From: an uncultured Cellulophaga sp.
GTDB lineage: Bacteria > Bacteroidota > Bacteroidia > Flavobacteriales > Flavobacteriaceae
NCBI GenBank assembly: GCA_947492955.1
Contig: CANLOV010000006.1
Location: 1 to 64,000, forward strand
Length of the DNA: 64,000 nucleotides
Reading direction: 5' to 3'
Below the pieces are notes generated by a model, which saw only the letters and a program-made list of their open reading frames with translations, ran no database searches and was not told the DNA's origin. A program made the position numbers and the translations under genes. Of the stretch, positions 44,770 to 54,480 are shown in pieces. Position 1 is the stretch's first letter. Each line of letters opens with the position of its first letter.

Positions 44770-46254
44770 TTATTTATTTATAATTAATTCTAATTCTTTT
44801 TTCCAGTTCTGGTATGCTTCTTTATATTCCTCTTTATTATCTAGAGGTTTAAATGTTTTTACATGATCATTCTCCATGATATTTTCTCCAAACTTTTTAA
44901 AATCTCCTTTATGTAAATCTGCAGCTCTTGCCGCTCCTATTGCTCCTGTAGTATTATAAATTTCTATATCATAAGAGATAAGTGTTGCTACCGTATTTGA
45001 AAAAATTTCTGACCTAAACAAATTATCGTTTCCTGCTCTTATTACATTTACTGATATACCGTCCGACTTTAAAATTTCCATTCCATATACAAAAGAAAAC
45101 GCAATCCCTTCTAATGCTGCTCTACACAAATGTGCTTTATTATGGTTATTAAGATTAAGGTTTACTAGCCTTGTACCTATATCTTTATTGTTTAACATTC
45201 TTTCGGCTCCATTTCCAAAAGGAATTAAACAAACACCTTCTGCTCCTATAGATACGCCAGAAGCCAAACGATTCATTTCATCATAAGAAGCTACATCCAA
45301 ATTGTTTAGCAACCATCTGTATTGTATTCCTGCTCCGTTAATACATAAAAGTTTTCCTATTTTAGGAGCTGCTCCTTTTTGGTAATTTACGTGTGCAAAA
45401 TTATTTATACGCGAGCTTTCTTTTACAGACAAACTGTCTGTTACAGCATAAACTACACCTGATGTTCCTCCTGTTGCAGCTACTTCTCCTGGATTAAATA
45501 CATTTAAAGACAATGCATTATTAGGTTGATCCCCTGCTCTGTATAAAATTGGAGTACCAACTTCTAATCCGCTTTCTTGTGCTCCTTTTTCATCTACAAT
45601 ACTTTGTGTTCCAAAAGTATCCGTAATATCTGGTACTAAAGACTTATCTATCTCGTAATAATCGAAAAGAAAATCGGCTATATTGTCTGTTTTAAAATCC
45701 CAAAATATACCTTCAGACAAGCCAGAAATTGTTGTATTAATAGTATTAGAAAATTTATAAGCTATATAATCTCCTGGCAGCATAAATTTATATGCCTTGG
45801 CATAAACATCTGGTTCTTTATCCTTTACCCATTTTAATTTAGATGCGGTAAAATTAGCGGGGGAATTTAATAAATGCTTACTACAATGTTCTTCTCCTAT
45901 AGTAGAAAAAGCTGTTTCTCCAACAGAAACTGCTCTACTATCGCACCATATAATAGACTGCCTTAGCGGAGTACCTTGTTTATCTACTAATACCAAACCA
46001 TGCATTTGGTAAGAAATACCTATTCCTTTAATTTCCTTTTCAAATATTTTATACCTGTCTTTTAATATACTTATTGCGCTACAAACATATTTCCACCAAT
46101 CTTCTGGCTTTTGTTCTGCCCATCCATTTTTTAGTGCCAACATCCCCATTTCTTCATCGGGTTGTTGTACTACTCCAATGCTTTTCCCTGTTGAAATTTC
46201 TACTAAAGCTGCTTTTATAGAAGAGCTACCAATATCTAATCCTAAATAATACAT
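44770..46254 (-). CDS. xylB: Xylulokinase
   Basis: A 494-residue FGGY-family sugar kinase that phosphorylates D-xylulose to feed the pentose phosphate pathway. N-terminal [15 protein letters not shown] forms the phosphate-binding loop; [33 protein letters not shown] and [10 protein letters not shown] are family marks, and [11 protein letters not shown] is conserved near the second domain. First gene of the xylB-xylA-symporter operon, divergent from the LacI-type regulator; a candidate promoter is 20 bases upstream. Confidence 0.95.
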   Translation of the reverse strand: MYYLGLDIGSSSIKAALVEISTGKSIGVVQQPDEEMGMLALKNGWAEQKPEDWWKYVCSAISILKDRYKIFEKEIKGIGISYQMHGLVLVDKQGTPLRQSIIWCDSRAVSVGETAFSTIGEEHCSKHLLNSPANFTASKLKWVKDKEPDVYAKAYKFMLPGDYIAYKFSNTINTTISGLSEGIFWDFKTDNIADFLFDYYEIDKSLVPDITDTFGTQSIVDEKGAQESGLEVGTPILYRAGDQPNNALSLNVFNPGEVAATGGTSGVVYAVTDSLSVKESSRINNFAHVNYQKGAAPKIGKLLCINGAGIQYRWLLNNLDVASYDEMNRLASGVSIGAEGVCLIPFGNGAERMLNNKDIGTRLVNLNLNNHNKAHLCRAALEGIAFSFVYGMEILKSDGISVNVIRAGNDNLFRSEIFSNTVATLISYDIEIYNTTGAIGAARAADLHKGDFKKFGENIMENDHVKTFKPLDNKEEYKEAYQNWKKELELIINK

Positions 46255-46273
46255 CTAATAATTATCTTATAAC

Positions 46274-46281
46274 CAAAGTTA
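46274..46281 (-). promoter_or_regulatory. -7 box of the xylose operon
   Basis: Minus-strand TAACTTTG, 20 bases before the xylB start. No TTG is seen at 19-21 bases. Just upstream, 46285-46296 reads GATATCGTTTCA, which shares ATCGTTT with the main operator and may be a second, weaker binding site inside the promoter. Confidence 0.5.
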
Positions 46282-46419
46282 AAAGATATCGTTTCACTTT
46301 TATTTATTTTTAAATTCTAGGTTAGCAAACATTAAAATAATTGACAAAAAAAACCTTTAAAAAAATAATAAACAACTAAAAATCAACAGTTTAAACCTAA
46401 TTACATCATAATTACAAAG

Positions 46420-46435
46420 ACGAAATCGTTTTCGT
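46420..46435. promoter_or_regulatory. LacI-type operator of the xylose operon
   Basis: ACGAAATCGTTTTCGT is a 16-base palindrome centred on CG, with only one of eight pairs mismatched. Central CG dyads of this form are typical LacI-family operators. It lies between xylB and the LacI-type regulator gene and should bind that regulator, controlling one or both transcripts. Confidence 0.75.
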
Positions 46436-46590
46436 TAAAAGGTTTAAATAGTTATCTATCACAATATCAAAACTATCTTAGAAAATTAAATTATTGATTT
46501 AATAAAAAACATGGCTTAAAATATACTATAATGGTAAATATTTAATAACTTTATAACATCCTCAGATTTTTTTTGAATTTAAACTACCGT

Positions 46591-46609
46591 TGCTAAAACT
46601 CTTTTAGCA
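46591..46609. promoter_or_regulatory. Inverted repeat just before the LacI-type gene
   Basis: TGCTAAAA-CTC-TTTTAGCA is a perfect inverted repeat with eight-base arms, ending nine bases before the ATG at 46619. In RNA it would form a stable small hairpin over the ribosome landing site; in DNA it could be an autoregulatory operator. Its sequence is unlike the CG-centred operator. Confidence 0.5.
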
Positions 46610-46618
46610 TCTAACCTA

Positions 46619-47656
46619 ATGAAAAAAATAACCTTAAAAGATATTGCTGCCCATTTTGGTGTATCTGTTTCTACCGTTTCTAAAGCTATTAATGATAGTT
46701 ATGAAATAAGTGCTTCATTAAAAACAAAAATTCAACAATACGCGGAAGAAAACAACTATAGCCCTAATAGACTTGCTTTAAGTTTATTAAACAAAAGCAC
46801 AAAAACAATAGGTATTGTTTTGCCCAATATTTTAAATTATTTTTTTACTCAAGTTTTTTATGGAATAGAAAAGGTTGCTAATGAACGTGGTTACAATTTA
46901 ATTAGTTGTATTAGTAACGAATCTTACGAAAAAGAAGTAAAAACTTTGGGTGTTTTAAGTTCTGGTACTGTAGACGGTTTAATTATTTCATTAGCAGAAG
47001 AAACGCAATCTAAAAATGATGTAACCCATTTAGAAAAATTTATAAAAAGTCAGATTCCATTAGTGCTGTTCGATAGAATTACTGACCTCATAGATTGCGA
47101 CAAAGTTATTGTTGATGATTTAGAAGCGGGATATAAAGCAACTAATTATTTTATTAAAACTGGTTGTAAAAATATTGCTATTGTTACTCCTATTGATCAC
47201 TCTAGTGTTGGAAGGTTACGAATTGATGGGTATAAAAAATCTCTAGCTGAAAACAATATTGATTATGATGATAGATTAATTGTGAGGTTAGAAAAAGATG
47301 ATGATTTATCTTTATTATTAACTTTTTTATTAGACTATAAAAAAATTGATGGCATTTTGGTTTTAGATGAAATAACAGCTGTGAAGCTTATGAAAATATT
47401 AAAACCTAAAGGATACAAAATTCCCGAAGACATATCTATTATTGGTTTTACTAATGGAAAACTTTCTGAGTATGTTACTCCGTCATTAACTACTATGAGT
47501 CAGCATGGAAGCTATATTGGTGAAAGTACAGCACGTATTTTAATTGATAAAATAGAAAGCAACCTTAGCCAAGAAGAAGAGACTTTTACCACTAAAGTTG
47601 TTAAAACTAGTTTAATTGTAAGAGAGTCTACAAAAAATCAATCTACAAAATACTGA
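46619..47656 (+). CDS. LacI-family regulator, probable xylose repressor
   Basis: A 345-residue LacI/GalR-type regulator. The N-terminal helix-turn-helix (ITLKDIAAHFGVSVSTVSKA, residues 4-23) and hinge helix (SPNRLALSLLNKSTKTIGIVLP) are followed by a periplasmic-binding-protein-like sensor domain containing GLIISLAEE, VLFDRI, IDGILVLDEI and DISIIGFTNG. It is divergent from the xylose operon, with a LacI-type palindrome between them, so it most likely represses those genes in the absence of xylose or a related inducer. Whether it also controls the SusCD locus is unknown. Confidence 0.92.
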   Translation: MKKITLKDIAAHFGVSVSTVSKAINDSYEISASLKTKIQQYAEENNYSPNRLALSLLNKSTKTIGIVLPNILNYFFTQVFYGIEKVANERGYNLISCISNESYEKEVKTLGVLSSGTVDGLIISLAEETQSKNDVTHLEKFIKSQIPLVLFDRITDLIDCDKVIVDDLEAGYKATNYFIKTGCKNIAIVTPIDHSSVGRLRIDGYKKSLAENNIDYDDRLIVRLEKDDDLSLLLTFLLDYKKIDGILVLDEITAVKLMKILKPKGYKIPEDISIIGFTNGKLSEYVTPSLTTMSQHGSYIGESTARILIDKIESNLSQEEETFTTKVVKTSLIVRESTKNQSTKY

Positions 47657-47702
47657 GGATATATTTTTCTTATATCTAATCCATCTCCTGTTTCTTTTTG
47701 CC

Positions 47703-47724
47703 ATAACACAAAATCATGTGTTAT
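47703..47724 (+). terminator. Possible terminator after the LacI-type gene
   Basis: ATAACACA and TGTGTTAT form an eight-base stem with a six-base loop, followed by a T-rich tail (TCTTTGTATTTTATTTTTT). It lies 47 bases after the regulator stop. Confidence 0.5.
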
Positions 47725-47789
47725 TCTTTGTATTTTATTTTTTAATTTTTTTTGAGATTATATGAAAAAGACTTTGTTAAGCATAAGAA

Positions 47790-47824
47790 CAAAAAGCTTG
47801 TGAAAAAAATCACAAGCTTTTTAT
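47790..47824. terminator. Terminator between the LacI-type gene and the SusCD operon
   Basis: AAAAAGCTTGTG and CACAAGCTTTTT form a 12-base stem with an A-rich loop, flanked by A and T runs. It can stop both the regulator transcript and the convergent SusCD operon. Confidence 0.85.
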
Positions 47825-47871
47825 ATATAATCTATTTTAAAATTTATTTACTTTTTAGTACGACTACAATA

Positions 47872-49491
47872 TTATGGTCTAGTCTCCACTTCATTAATGT
47901 AAAAATCATCAAAATAAGCTACATAGTCAGATGAACCATTAGGTAATATCCTGAAATAAAGTTGTGATAATGTACCCGTAGATGTAAATTCTTTTTCATG
48001 TGTAACCCATTCTCCTACTGGTTGATTTGGTGACACCCATTGTTGTGTCCATTCCTGCAATCTCCACCAACTAATCTCACCAGGTAAAACATTAGAAGAT
48101 TCTAAATACATAGAAAATCTCATTACATATGTTTTGCCTGCTTCAAAACTAATAGCATTATCCTGTAGAAAAGACGTAACTGCTGACCTTTGTCCATTTT
48201 CATTACTTAATTTCATGCTATAATCTCCTTTAAAAGCCCTCTCCGTAGTATATTCTATAACTCCTTGATTTTCTCCCCAGGCTGGCGTAAAAGGTCCCCA
48301 TTCATTGCCTCCATCTTCAAAACTTGCTACATTTAAAGGTAACATATTAACATCATGCATAATAACTGGTGCATCAGTAAATGCTAATGGACTTCTAGTA
48401 TCAGTAGATTCTAATGTCCCCATACCATTATAGGAAACTGTAATTACATCTGGTCTATAAATTGGATCTTTCAATTTAATATCTAAAAAAGTTTCATCTA
48501 ATGAATTAACTGTAACAGATTGTATATCAAAATTAACACCATTTACCATTACAGTAAAGAAAGATTCTTGTCCACCAAATGGAGCAAACTCACCATTAAA
48601 TGGCAATTGGATTGTTTCATCTTCAAGTTCGTGAATCTCTCCTGATAGCTCAAATGGCTGACTAGAAGGTATTACTTTAATTGGCCGCTCTATAATATAC
48701 CTATCAGTATCACCAGGAATAGTTTCTCCTGATCTTGAGACATTAACTCCTGCTATAAAATCACCTAATTTTTTAAACACCAAACTTGCAATAGAATCAG
48801 AACTTGAAGCTACGATATCGTCAGCATCCTGCTTTACACCTTCTTTAGGAGTTGGTCTAACAAACCAAAAACGATTTGTGGGCTCACCTATTGTTGTTAA
48901 GTCTGTAAACTCTAAAACATCACCTGCCTCTACATAAATCGTATCAGTACCAGTTTGAGAAATTAATTCTCCAAATTGTCTTAACTCAATTTTAGGAACA
49001 ATAGTATCAAAAACTTTAACAGTAAAAGTTGTATCTATAACCCACTTATTATCAACCTCTTCAGATGGAAAAATATATTCTTCCCCGTTAGCAATACCTT
49101 TAAATTCAACATATTCATTAAAAGTATTTACCAATCTTACAGTTTGTAATCCAGACTCTTTAAAATAGACATTAACTGTTTTATCTTTCGATGAAGTTTC
49201 TACTGGATTGATAATTTTAGTTTCAAAAATTTCCATTGAATCTCTACTAGCAATGGGTCCTTTTATAAAAAAATTCCCTTCTTCAATAGTCCATGAATGA
49301 TCTACAGTTCCTTGTGATAAATCGGAAAACGTTAAATAATCAAAAATTCCTATTTGTAGTTCTGGTGCTCTACCTGCGCTAGTATAAAAACCTATCGCTG
49401 AAAAATCATTAGGAGCTTCATATTCATCATCTTGACACCCAACAAAGACACCAACTAATGCAAGTACAATTATTAATATTTTATATTTCAT
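47872..49491 (-). CDS. Surface lipoprotein of the SusCD locus, probable glycan-binding protein
   Basis: A 539-residue lipoprotein; the signal sequence ends GVFVGC with the lipid-bearing cysteine near residue 19. The middle appears to be several beta-sandwich, PKD- or Ig-like domains (FTVKVFDTIVPKIELRQFG; WFVRPTP). The last ~150 residues resemble a carbohydrate-binding jelly roll: ASFEDGGNEWGPFTPAW, RAFKGDYSMKLSN, KTYVMRFSMYLE and a terminal VAYFDDFYINEV. As the third gene after SusC and SusD it occupies the place of a surface glycan-binding protein. No catalytic residues are recognised. Its sugar is not known; the neighbouring xylose genes suggest a xylan-like polymer. Confidence 0.75.
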   Translation of the reverse strand: MKYKILIIVLALVGVFVGCQDDEYEAPNDFSAIGFYTSAGRAPELQIGIFDYLTFSDLSQGTVDHSWTIEEGNFFIKGPIASRDSMEIFETKIINPVETSSKDKTVNVYFKESGLQTVRLVNTFNEYVEFKGIANGEEYIFPSEEVDNKWVIDTTFTVKVFDTIVPKIELRQFGELISQTGTDTIYVEAGDVLEFTDLTTIGEPTNRFWFVRPTPKEGVKQDADDIVASSSDSIASLVFKKLGDFIAGVNVSRSGETIPGDTDRYIIERPIKVIPSSQPFELSGEIHELEDETIQLPFNGEFAPFGGQESFFTVMVNGVNFDIQSVTVNSLDETFLDIKLKDPIYRPDVITVSYNGMGTLESTDTRSPLAFTDAPVIMHDVNMLPLNVASFEDGGNEWGPFTPAWGENQGVIEYTTERAFKGDYSMKLSNENGQRSAVTSFLQDNAISFEAGKTYVMRFSMYLESSNVLPGEISWWRLQEWTQQWVSPNQPVGEWVTHEKEFTSTGTLSQLYFRILPNGSSDYVAYFDDFYINEVETRP

Positions 49492-49501
49492 ATCTTATTT
49501 T

Positions 49502-51289
49502 TTATTTATATAAATCTGGATTCGTAACAATTTCTGCATTAGGAATTGGATAATATTCATGTAAACTTGGATTGTAATTTACAGCTGCTTCTTGAAACTC
49601 ATTCCATTCTAAAGCTGCTGAAGCATCATCAGGAACTTCTTTTATAATTGAGCCCCAACGTGTAACTTTTCTTCCATCTTGCAGTGTTACTTCAAAATGA
49701 TCTGCATTATATCTTTTTGAAGCTAACTCCATAAACCTTTGGGCTTTTACTCCCCATCTTCTTAAGTCTATATTTCTATTTCCATCTCCCTCACAAGATA
49801 ATTCCAATGGATATTCTTTATACATTAAATGCTCCATTAGTGTTTGCGCATTATATATATTATTATCATGGTCATTTGTAGGAAATTCACCAGAACCGTT
49901 AGCCCCTAATAATTGTACAGCAGAACGTCTTCTTACCTTGTTTATATAAATTAGAGCTTCCTCTACACCACTCTCGTCTGTTCCTCCTTTAATTAATGCT
50001 TCAGCATATTGTAAATATATTTCTGCTAAACGAATTAATCTTTCATTAATTCCTGTTCGAACCTTGCCAGGAGATATATCATCTTCTCTTTCAAAACCAA
50101 GATCCCAATTGGTGTGTTTTCTCCAAAAAGCTGTCATCCTTACATTAAAATTAGCAGCCTGACCCGTTTCAGGTCTACCATAATACTCCGTATCAGAATC
50201 ATCAACTAATGCTACTGAACTAGAAGTCCTTAAACTAAATTTTCTAAATCTTTCTGTTCCATCTTCTTCTATAATTATATTTCTTGGGTCAGAAAAATCT
50301 AATACTTCATTTCTGTATTCTAATATTAACCAATTGGCTAAAACTGCTCCCCACCATTGACCTGAAGCCCCAGTTAACAATTTATGATATGAACTCGTAG
50401 AAGCAGTATCTCTGGCATCCCAAGGATTCAACTCATTTTTATAATCTAAAGTATATACTAATTCTAAGATAGACTCTTCATTAAGTTCATCTCTGGTTGT
50501 AAAGTTACTTCCAATATCTGGTGTTAAAGAGTATCCAAAATCTTCGATGACTCTCTTAAAAAATGCTGCCGCTTCAGTGTATTCTCCTGCATATAAATGC
50601 GTTTGACCTATTAATGCTACTGCTGCACCAGCAGTTACTCTACCTTCGTCTTTAGCTTCCCATGAAGATGGTAAATTTTCTGACGCATATTGTAAATCTT
50701 GAAGAAAAAATTCCTTAACAGAAGCCGCTGGTTGAACAGAATTAAAAAACGTAACATCTCCTCCTGATACTTGATCTACAATTGGTACCGACCCTCCATT
50801 AAAAGTGTTATATAGTATAAAGTAAGAATATCCCCTAATAAATCTAGCTTGAGCTAGAATAACTTGAGCTTCTTCTTCTTCATCTTCATTATTAAAAGTT
50901 CCTAACAGGTTTTCTGTTCCTTCAATAACTTGATTTGCTCTAAAAACTGTTCTATATAAAGCAGCCCATCTATTAATTACATCACCTGAAGCCTCGTTAT
51001 AAGTCTGTTGGTAATATTCATTACTATTACTAGGTCTTTGAAATCCACTACCCCATGCTAAATCTGATCTCTGAATATCAGTAACAAGAGATACATTTCG
51101 GGAACTACTCATTCCTTTATAAGTAGCCGTCAATCCTAATCTAAGATCACCTATACCTTTCCAGAAACTACCTGTAGATAAATTATTTGGGTCTGTTTGC
51201 TCTAAAAAATCTTCTTTACATCCTAACAATGTTAAGAATAAAGAAAAAATTAAAACTAATTTAATGTTTAATCTTTTTTTCATATTCAT
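49502..51289 (-). CDS. SusD/RagB family nutrient-binding lipoprotein
   Basis: A 595-residue SusD-like protein that caps its SusC transporter and binds oligosaccharides at the cell surface. The lipoprotein signal ends LTLLGC. Family features are FLEQTDPNNLSTGSFWKG near the N terminus, tetratricopeptide-like helices with RFIRGYSYFILYNTFNG, and the C-terminal LRRWG, NYNPSLHEYYPIPNAEI. It is the second gene of the operon, 5 bases after susC. The ligand is not predictable from sequence. Confidence 0.94.
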   Translation of the reverse strand: MNMKKRLNIKLVLIFSLFLTLLGCKEDFLEQTDPNNLSTGSFWKGIGDLRLGLTATYKGMSSSRNVSLVTDIQRSDLAWGSGFQRPSNSNEYYQQTYNEASGDVINRWAALYRTVFRANQVIEGTENLLGTFNNEDEEEEAQVILAQARFIRGYSYFILYNTFNGGSVPIVDQVSGGDVTFFNSVQPAASVKEFFLQDLQYASENLPSSWEAKDEGRVTAGAAVALIGQTHLYAGEYTEAAAFFKRVIEDFGYSLTPDIGSNFTTRDELNEESILELVYTLDYKNELNPWDARDTASTSSYHKLLTGASGQWWGAVLANWLILEYRNEVLDFSDPRNIIIEEDGTERFRKFSLRTSSSVALVDDSDTEYYGRPETGQAANFNVRMTAFWRKHTNWDLGFEREDDISPGKVRTGINERLIRLAEIYLQYAEALIKGGTDESGVEEALIYINKVRRRSAVQLLGANGSGEFPTNDHDNNIYNAQTLMEHLMYKEYPLELSCEGDGNRNIDLRRWGVKAQRFMELASKRYNADHFEVTLQDGRKVTRWGSIIKEVPDDASAALEWNEFQEAAVNYNPSLHEYYPIPNAEIVTNPDLYK

Positions 51290-51294
51290 TTTTT

Positions 51295-54200
51295 TTAAAA
51301 TTCTATTTGTAAACCAGCTCTTACTTGAGAAGAAATAGGATATGTTCCTCTATCAATACCTCTAGTACTTAAACCATTATTACCAACCTCTGGATCAAAA
51401 CCTTCATATTTTGTTAATGTTATAAGGTTTTGACCAGTTACATACAATCTTAATTTTGATAAACCTATTTTTTCTAAACGTGCTTTTGGGTAACTATACC
51501 CCAAAGTTATATTACGTAATCTTACAAATGTTCCATCTTCTAACCAAAAATCTGTACGTCCTCTAAAATTATCATGTGTTTGATTCCCTCTATATATAGG
51601 GATCTGAGACGTTGGATTTTGTGGAGACCAACCATGTATTAAATCTCTATGAGCTCCTAACTGGTAGGCATAAGCTTTACTACCATTAATAATTTCTGCT
51701 CCAAACGACCCATATATTTGAGTAGAAAAATCGAAATTTTTATAATAAGATGCAAAATTAAAGCCTAATTCAAACTCAGGAGTACCACTTCCATGATATT
51801 GTCTATCATTAATATCTATAATACCATCACCAGTATCAGCCGTTCCATCACCATCAATGTCTACAGTTAGAGCATCAACCATTCTTAAATCCCCAATTCT
51901 AGCTCCACTTCCTGGAAATTCTTCTAAATATACGGCTAACTCTTCCTCCGTCTGAATAACTCCATCTGTTTTAACTAACATAAAAGCTCCAGCTTCTACT
52001 CCTTCTGTTAATACAGTAACTCGGTCAGTATCATTATCCGCTCCTGAAATAGTACTATCTCCAAAATAAATAATTGGGTTTGTTTCTGCCATCTTAGTAA
52101 TTCTATTTTCGTTTTTAGTATAAGTTAAACCTGCATTCCAAGTAAACTTACGATCACCCTTACTACGATAATTTGCTGCAAATTCAATTCCCGTATTAAC
52201 CATGTTTCCAATATTTAATACAACATTAGCATCTCCTCCCGAAACACCAGCGGTAGCTGGCAAGCTTACATCAAAAAGCATATCTTTCTTTTTAGTTGTA
52301 TATACATCTGATGTAAATGTTAACCTATTTTCTAAAAAAGAAATATCATAACCAAAGTTAGTAGATACAGATGTCTCCCACCTAACATCTTGGTTACCAA
52401 AAGACTGCTGTATTGCACCTGCTTGTAAATTCTGATCATCTCCATTTCCAAAAACATAATCGTTTTCCAATATAATATTGGAAGCAAATGAATAAGAAGG
52501 AATTCCTGAATTACCTGTTGTTCCTTGACTTAATCTTACTTTAAAGGAAGACACTGTATCTTCTAGATATTTCCAAAAATTCTCATCTGATACATTCCAC
52601 CCCAAAGAAATAGAAGGAAAAACTCCATAAGATTCCTTAGCAAATTTAGAAGAACCATCCCTTCTTACACTAGCACTTAATAAATATTTTCCCTTGTAGT
52701 TATATTGTAATCTTCCCAACATTCCTACAAAAGTATCTTCTCTATCACCACCAAATCTTCCTGTTCCAGAACCTGCGTTTGGATCAGATATAGCTCCATT
52801 TAAAACTGTAATTGCATTATTATTAATATCAGACCTCTGAGCAAAAAATTGTGAGAAAGTATATTTCTCAGCAGAATAAGTTGCTGTTAAGTTTACCTTA
52901 TGATCTCCAAATTGTTTATTATAATTAAGAACATGTTCTAAAGTACTTTTCTTTGCTAATGAACTCTGATTAAAAATTGATGATCTTCTTCTTGCTACTT
53001 CTTCTCCATCAATATCTCTAACTATAAAGAGAGGTTGTATTCTAATTCTTGTAGCATTATCTGCACTTACAGAACCTCTGGTCATCAAACTCAAATTATC
53101 TGTAAAATTATACGTAACTCTTAAATTTCCATCAAAATAATGTCTTTCTTCATTATCATCTTGTAATAATTGTTGTCCTAAAAAAGAAACATTATTAGCT
53201 CCAGAACCTCCATCGCTATCATTACTTTCTAATTGCCCTAAATCTAATTGTGTTTGAAGTGGTTGTGCTCTAATTATCTGTCTGGCAAGTTGCCAAGGCG
53301 CAAATTCTCTATCTTGTAATCTGAATGATAAGCCTGTACCTATTTTCCATTTTCCTTTTTTATACTCTGTATTTGTTCTTACATTTAATCGTTCAAATCC
53401 AGAATTTATAACAGAACCTTCTTGACTAAAAAAGTTAGCCGATATATTATATGACAATCCTTGTCTACCTCCAGAAACATTTATATTATGGTTTTGTATT
53501 GGTGCATTATCATTCTGAATTACATCTACTAAACTACTATTGTTTGTTAATTGATGTGGAGATCTCTCTACTGAAGTCCAAGTGTTACCAAAAGTACTTC
53601 CACTATTTGCAAAAGCTGTTAAAAATGTTAAATACAAATCATCCTCTCTTTGTAATAAAGGTGTTCCAGATGTAATACTTTGAACCCCGTAATAACTATT
53701 AGCACTAATGTTCATTTTACCTTCTTTACCTCTTTTGGTTGTTATTAATATAACACCTGCAGCACCTCTTGTACCATATATAGCAGCTGATGCAGCATCC
53801 TTTAACACATCTACAGATTCTATCTCCGCAATACTTAATTGAGGATCTGCTTCAAATGGAATGCCATCTACCACATACAAAGGTCTGTTAGCTCCAAATA
53901 CTGAGGTAAGCCCACGTATTTGAATATTAGCCTCTGCTCCAGGTGCACCTGAGCTAGATACAACAGTAACACCAGATATTTGTCCCTGCAATGCAGTCGC
54001 TAAATCTGAGGTAGCAGTATTTTCAATATCTTTCGACTTTACCTGACTTACAGCTCCGGCTACTTCTTTTTTCTTTTGAATACCGTAACCTACAACTACA
54101 ACTTCATCCAATTTAGATACATCTTCCGATAATACTACATCAATTTTTGATTCTCCTTTAACTAAAACTTCCTTTTTAGTAAATCCTATATATGTGAATA

Positions 54201-54432
54201 CAAGTGTACTATTGGCATCTACATTCACAGAATAATTACCATCAAAATCAGTAACAACTCCAGTATTGGTACCTTTAACAATAACACTTACTCCAGGCAA
54301 AGGTTCCCCTTCTCCTGTAACGTTTCCAGACACGGAAAGTGATTGCGCTTTACCAACTCCATATGAGAGCAAGCAAATAAATAATAAATAATAAGCTTTC
54401 TGCCTATAGTTTATTCTCAAGTTAATTTTCAT
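51295..54432 (-). CDS. SusC/RagA family TonB-dependent transporter
   Basis: A 1045-residue outer membrane sugar transporter. The ATG at 54432 is chosen because it gives a proper signal peptide (about residues 1-30, ending GKAQ); the open frame runs 16 codons further. After the signal come a carboxypeptidase-regulatory-like domain (GNVTGEGEPLPGVSVIVKGT), the SusC signature DEVVVVGYGIQKKKEVAGAV, the plug with GVTVVSSSGAPGAEANIQIRG, and a 22-stranded barrel ending AGLQIEF. It pairs with the SusD protein downstream. Two direct repeats upstream probably bind the divergently encoded hybrid sensor. Confidence 0.95.
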   Translation of the reverse strand: MKINLRINYRQKAYYLLFICLLSYGVGKAQSLSVSGNVTGEGEPLPGVSVIVKGTNTGVVTDFDGNYSVNVDANSTLVFTYIGFTKKEVLVKGESKIDVVLSEDVSKLDEVVVVGYGIQKKKEVAGAVSQVKSKDIENTATSDLATALQGQISGVTVVSSSGAPGAEANIQIRGLTSVFGANRPLYVVDGIPFEADPQLSIAEIESVDVLKDAASAAIYGTRGAAGVILITTKRGKEGKMNISANSYYGVQSITSGTPLLQREDDLYLTFLTAFANSGSTFGNTWTSVERSPHQLTNNSSLVDVIQNDNAPIQNHNINVSGGRQGLSYNISANFFSQEGSVINSGFERLNVRTNTEYKKGKWKIGTGLSFRLQDREFAPWQLARQIIRAQPLQTQLDLGQLESNDSDGGSGANNVSFLGQQLLQDDNEERHYFDGNLRVTYNFTDNLSLMTRGSVSADNATRIRIQPLFIVRDIDGEEVARRRSSIFNQSSLAKKSTLEHVLNYNKQFGDHKVNLTATYSAEKYTFSQFFAQRSDINNNAITVLNGAISDPNAGSGTGRFGGDREDTFVGMLGRLQYNYKGKYLLSASVRRDGSSKFAKESYGVFPSISLGWNVSDENFWKYLEDTVSSFKVRLSQGTTGNSGIPSYSFASNIILENDYVFGNGDDQNLQAGAIQQSFGNQDVRWETSVSTNFGYDISFLENRLTFTSDVYTTKKKDMLFDVSLPATAGVSGGDANVVLNIGNMVNTGIEFAANYRSKGDRKFTWNAGLTYTKNENRITKMAETNPIIYFGDSTISGADNDTDRVTVLTEGVEAGAFMLVKTDGVIQTEEELAVYLEEFPGSGARIGDLRMVDALTVDIDGDGTADTGDGIIDINDRQYHGSGTPEFELGFNFASYYKNFDFSTQIYGSFGAEIINGSKAYAYQLGAHRDLIHGWSPQNPTSQIPIYRGNQTHDNFRGRTDFWLEDGTFVRLRNITLGYSYPKARLEKIGLSKLRLYVTGQNLITLTKYEGFDPEVGNNGLSTRGIDRGTYPISSQVRAGLQIEF

Positions 54433-54457
54433 AAACACAGTTTTTAAGTTAGTTACG

Positions 54458-54465
54458 CAAAAATT
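54458..54465 (-). promoter_or_regulatory. Predicted -7 box of the SusCD operon
   Basis: Minus-strand AATTTTTG keeps TTTG but has A in place of the first T; the -33 region (GTT) is also imperfect. A weak core promoter is expected for an activator-dependent operon. It lies 26 bases before the susC start. Confidence 0.4.
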
Positions 54466-54480
54466 GAATTTATTAACCAA

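Larger units (their letters stand above)
46255..46618. other. Divergent control region between xylB and the LacI-type regulator
   Basis: These 364 AT-rich bases hold the regulation of both transcripts. From left to right they contain a TAACTTTG box for xylB (minus strand), a possible second half-operator, the main palindromic operator at 46420-46435 and an inverted repeat directly before the regulator start. I do not find a clear -33/-7 pair for the regulator. No open reading frame of interest is present. Confidence 0.75.

Noticed and set aside
47752..47934. A 60-codon plus-strand frame after the LacI-type gene
   Set aside because: It runs through a strong terminator hairpin and into the opposite strand of the SusCD operon's third gene; it is low complexity.
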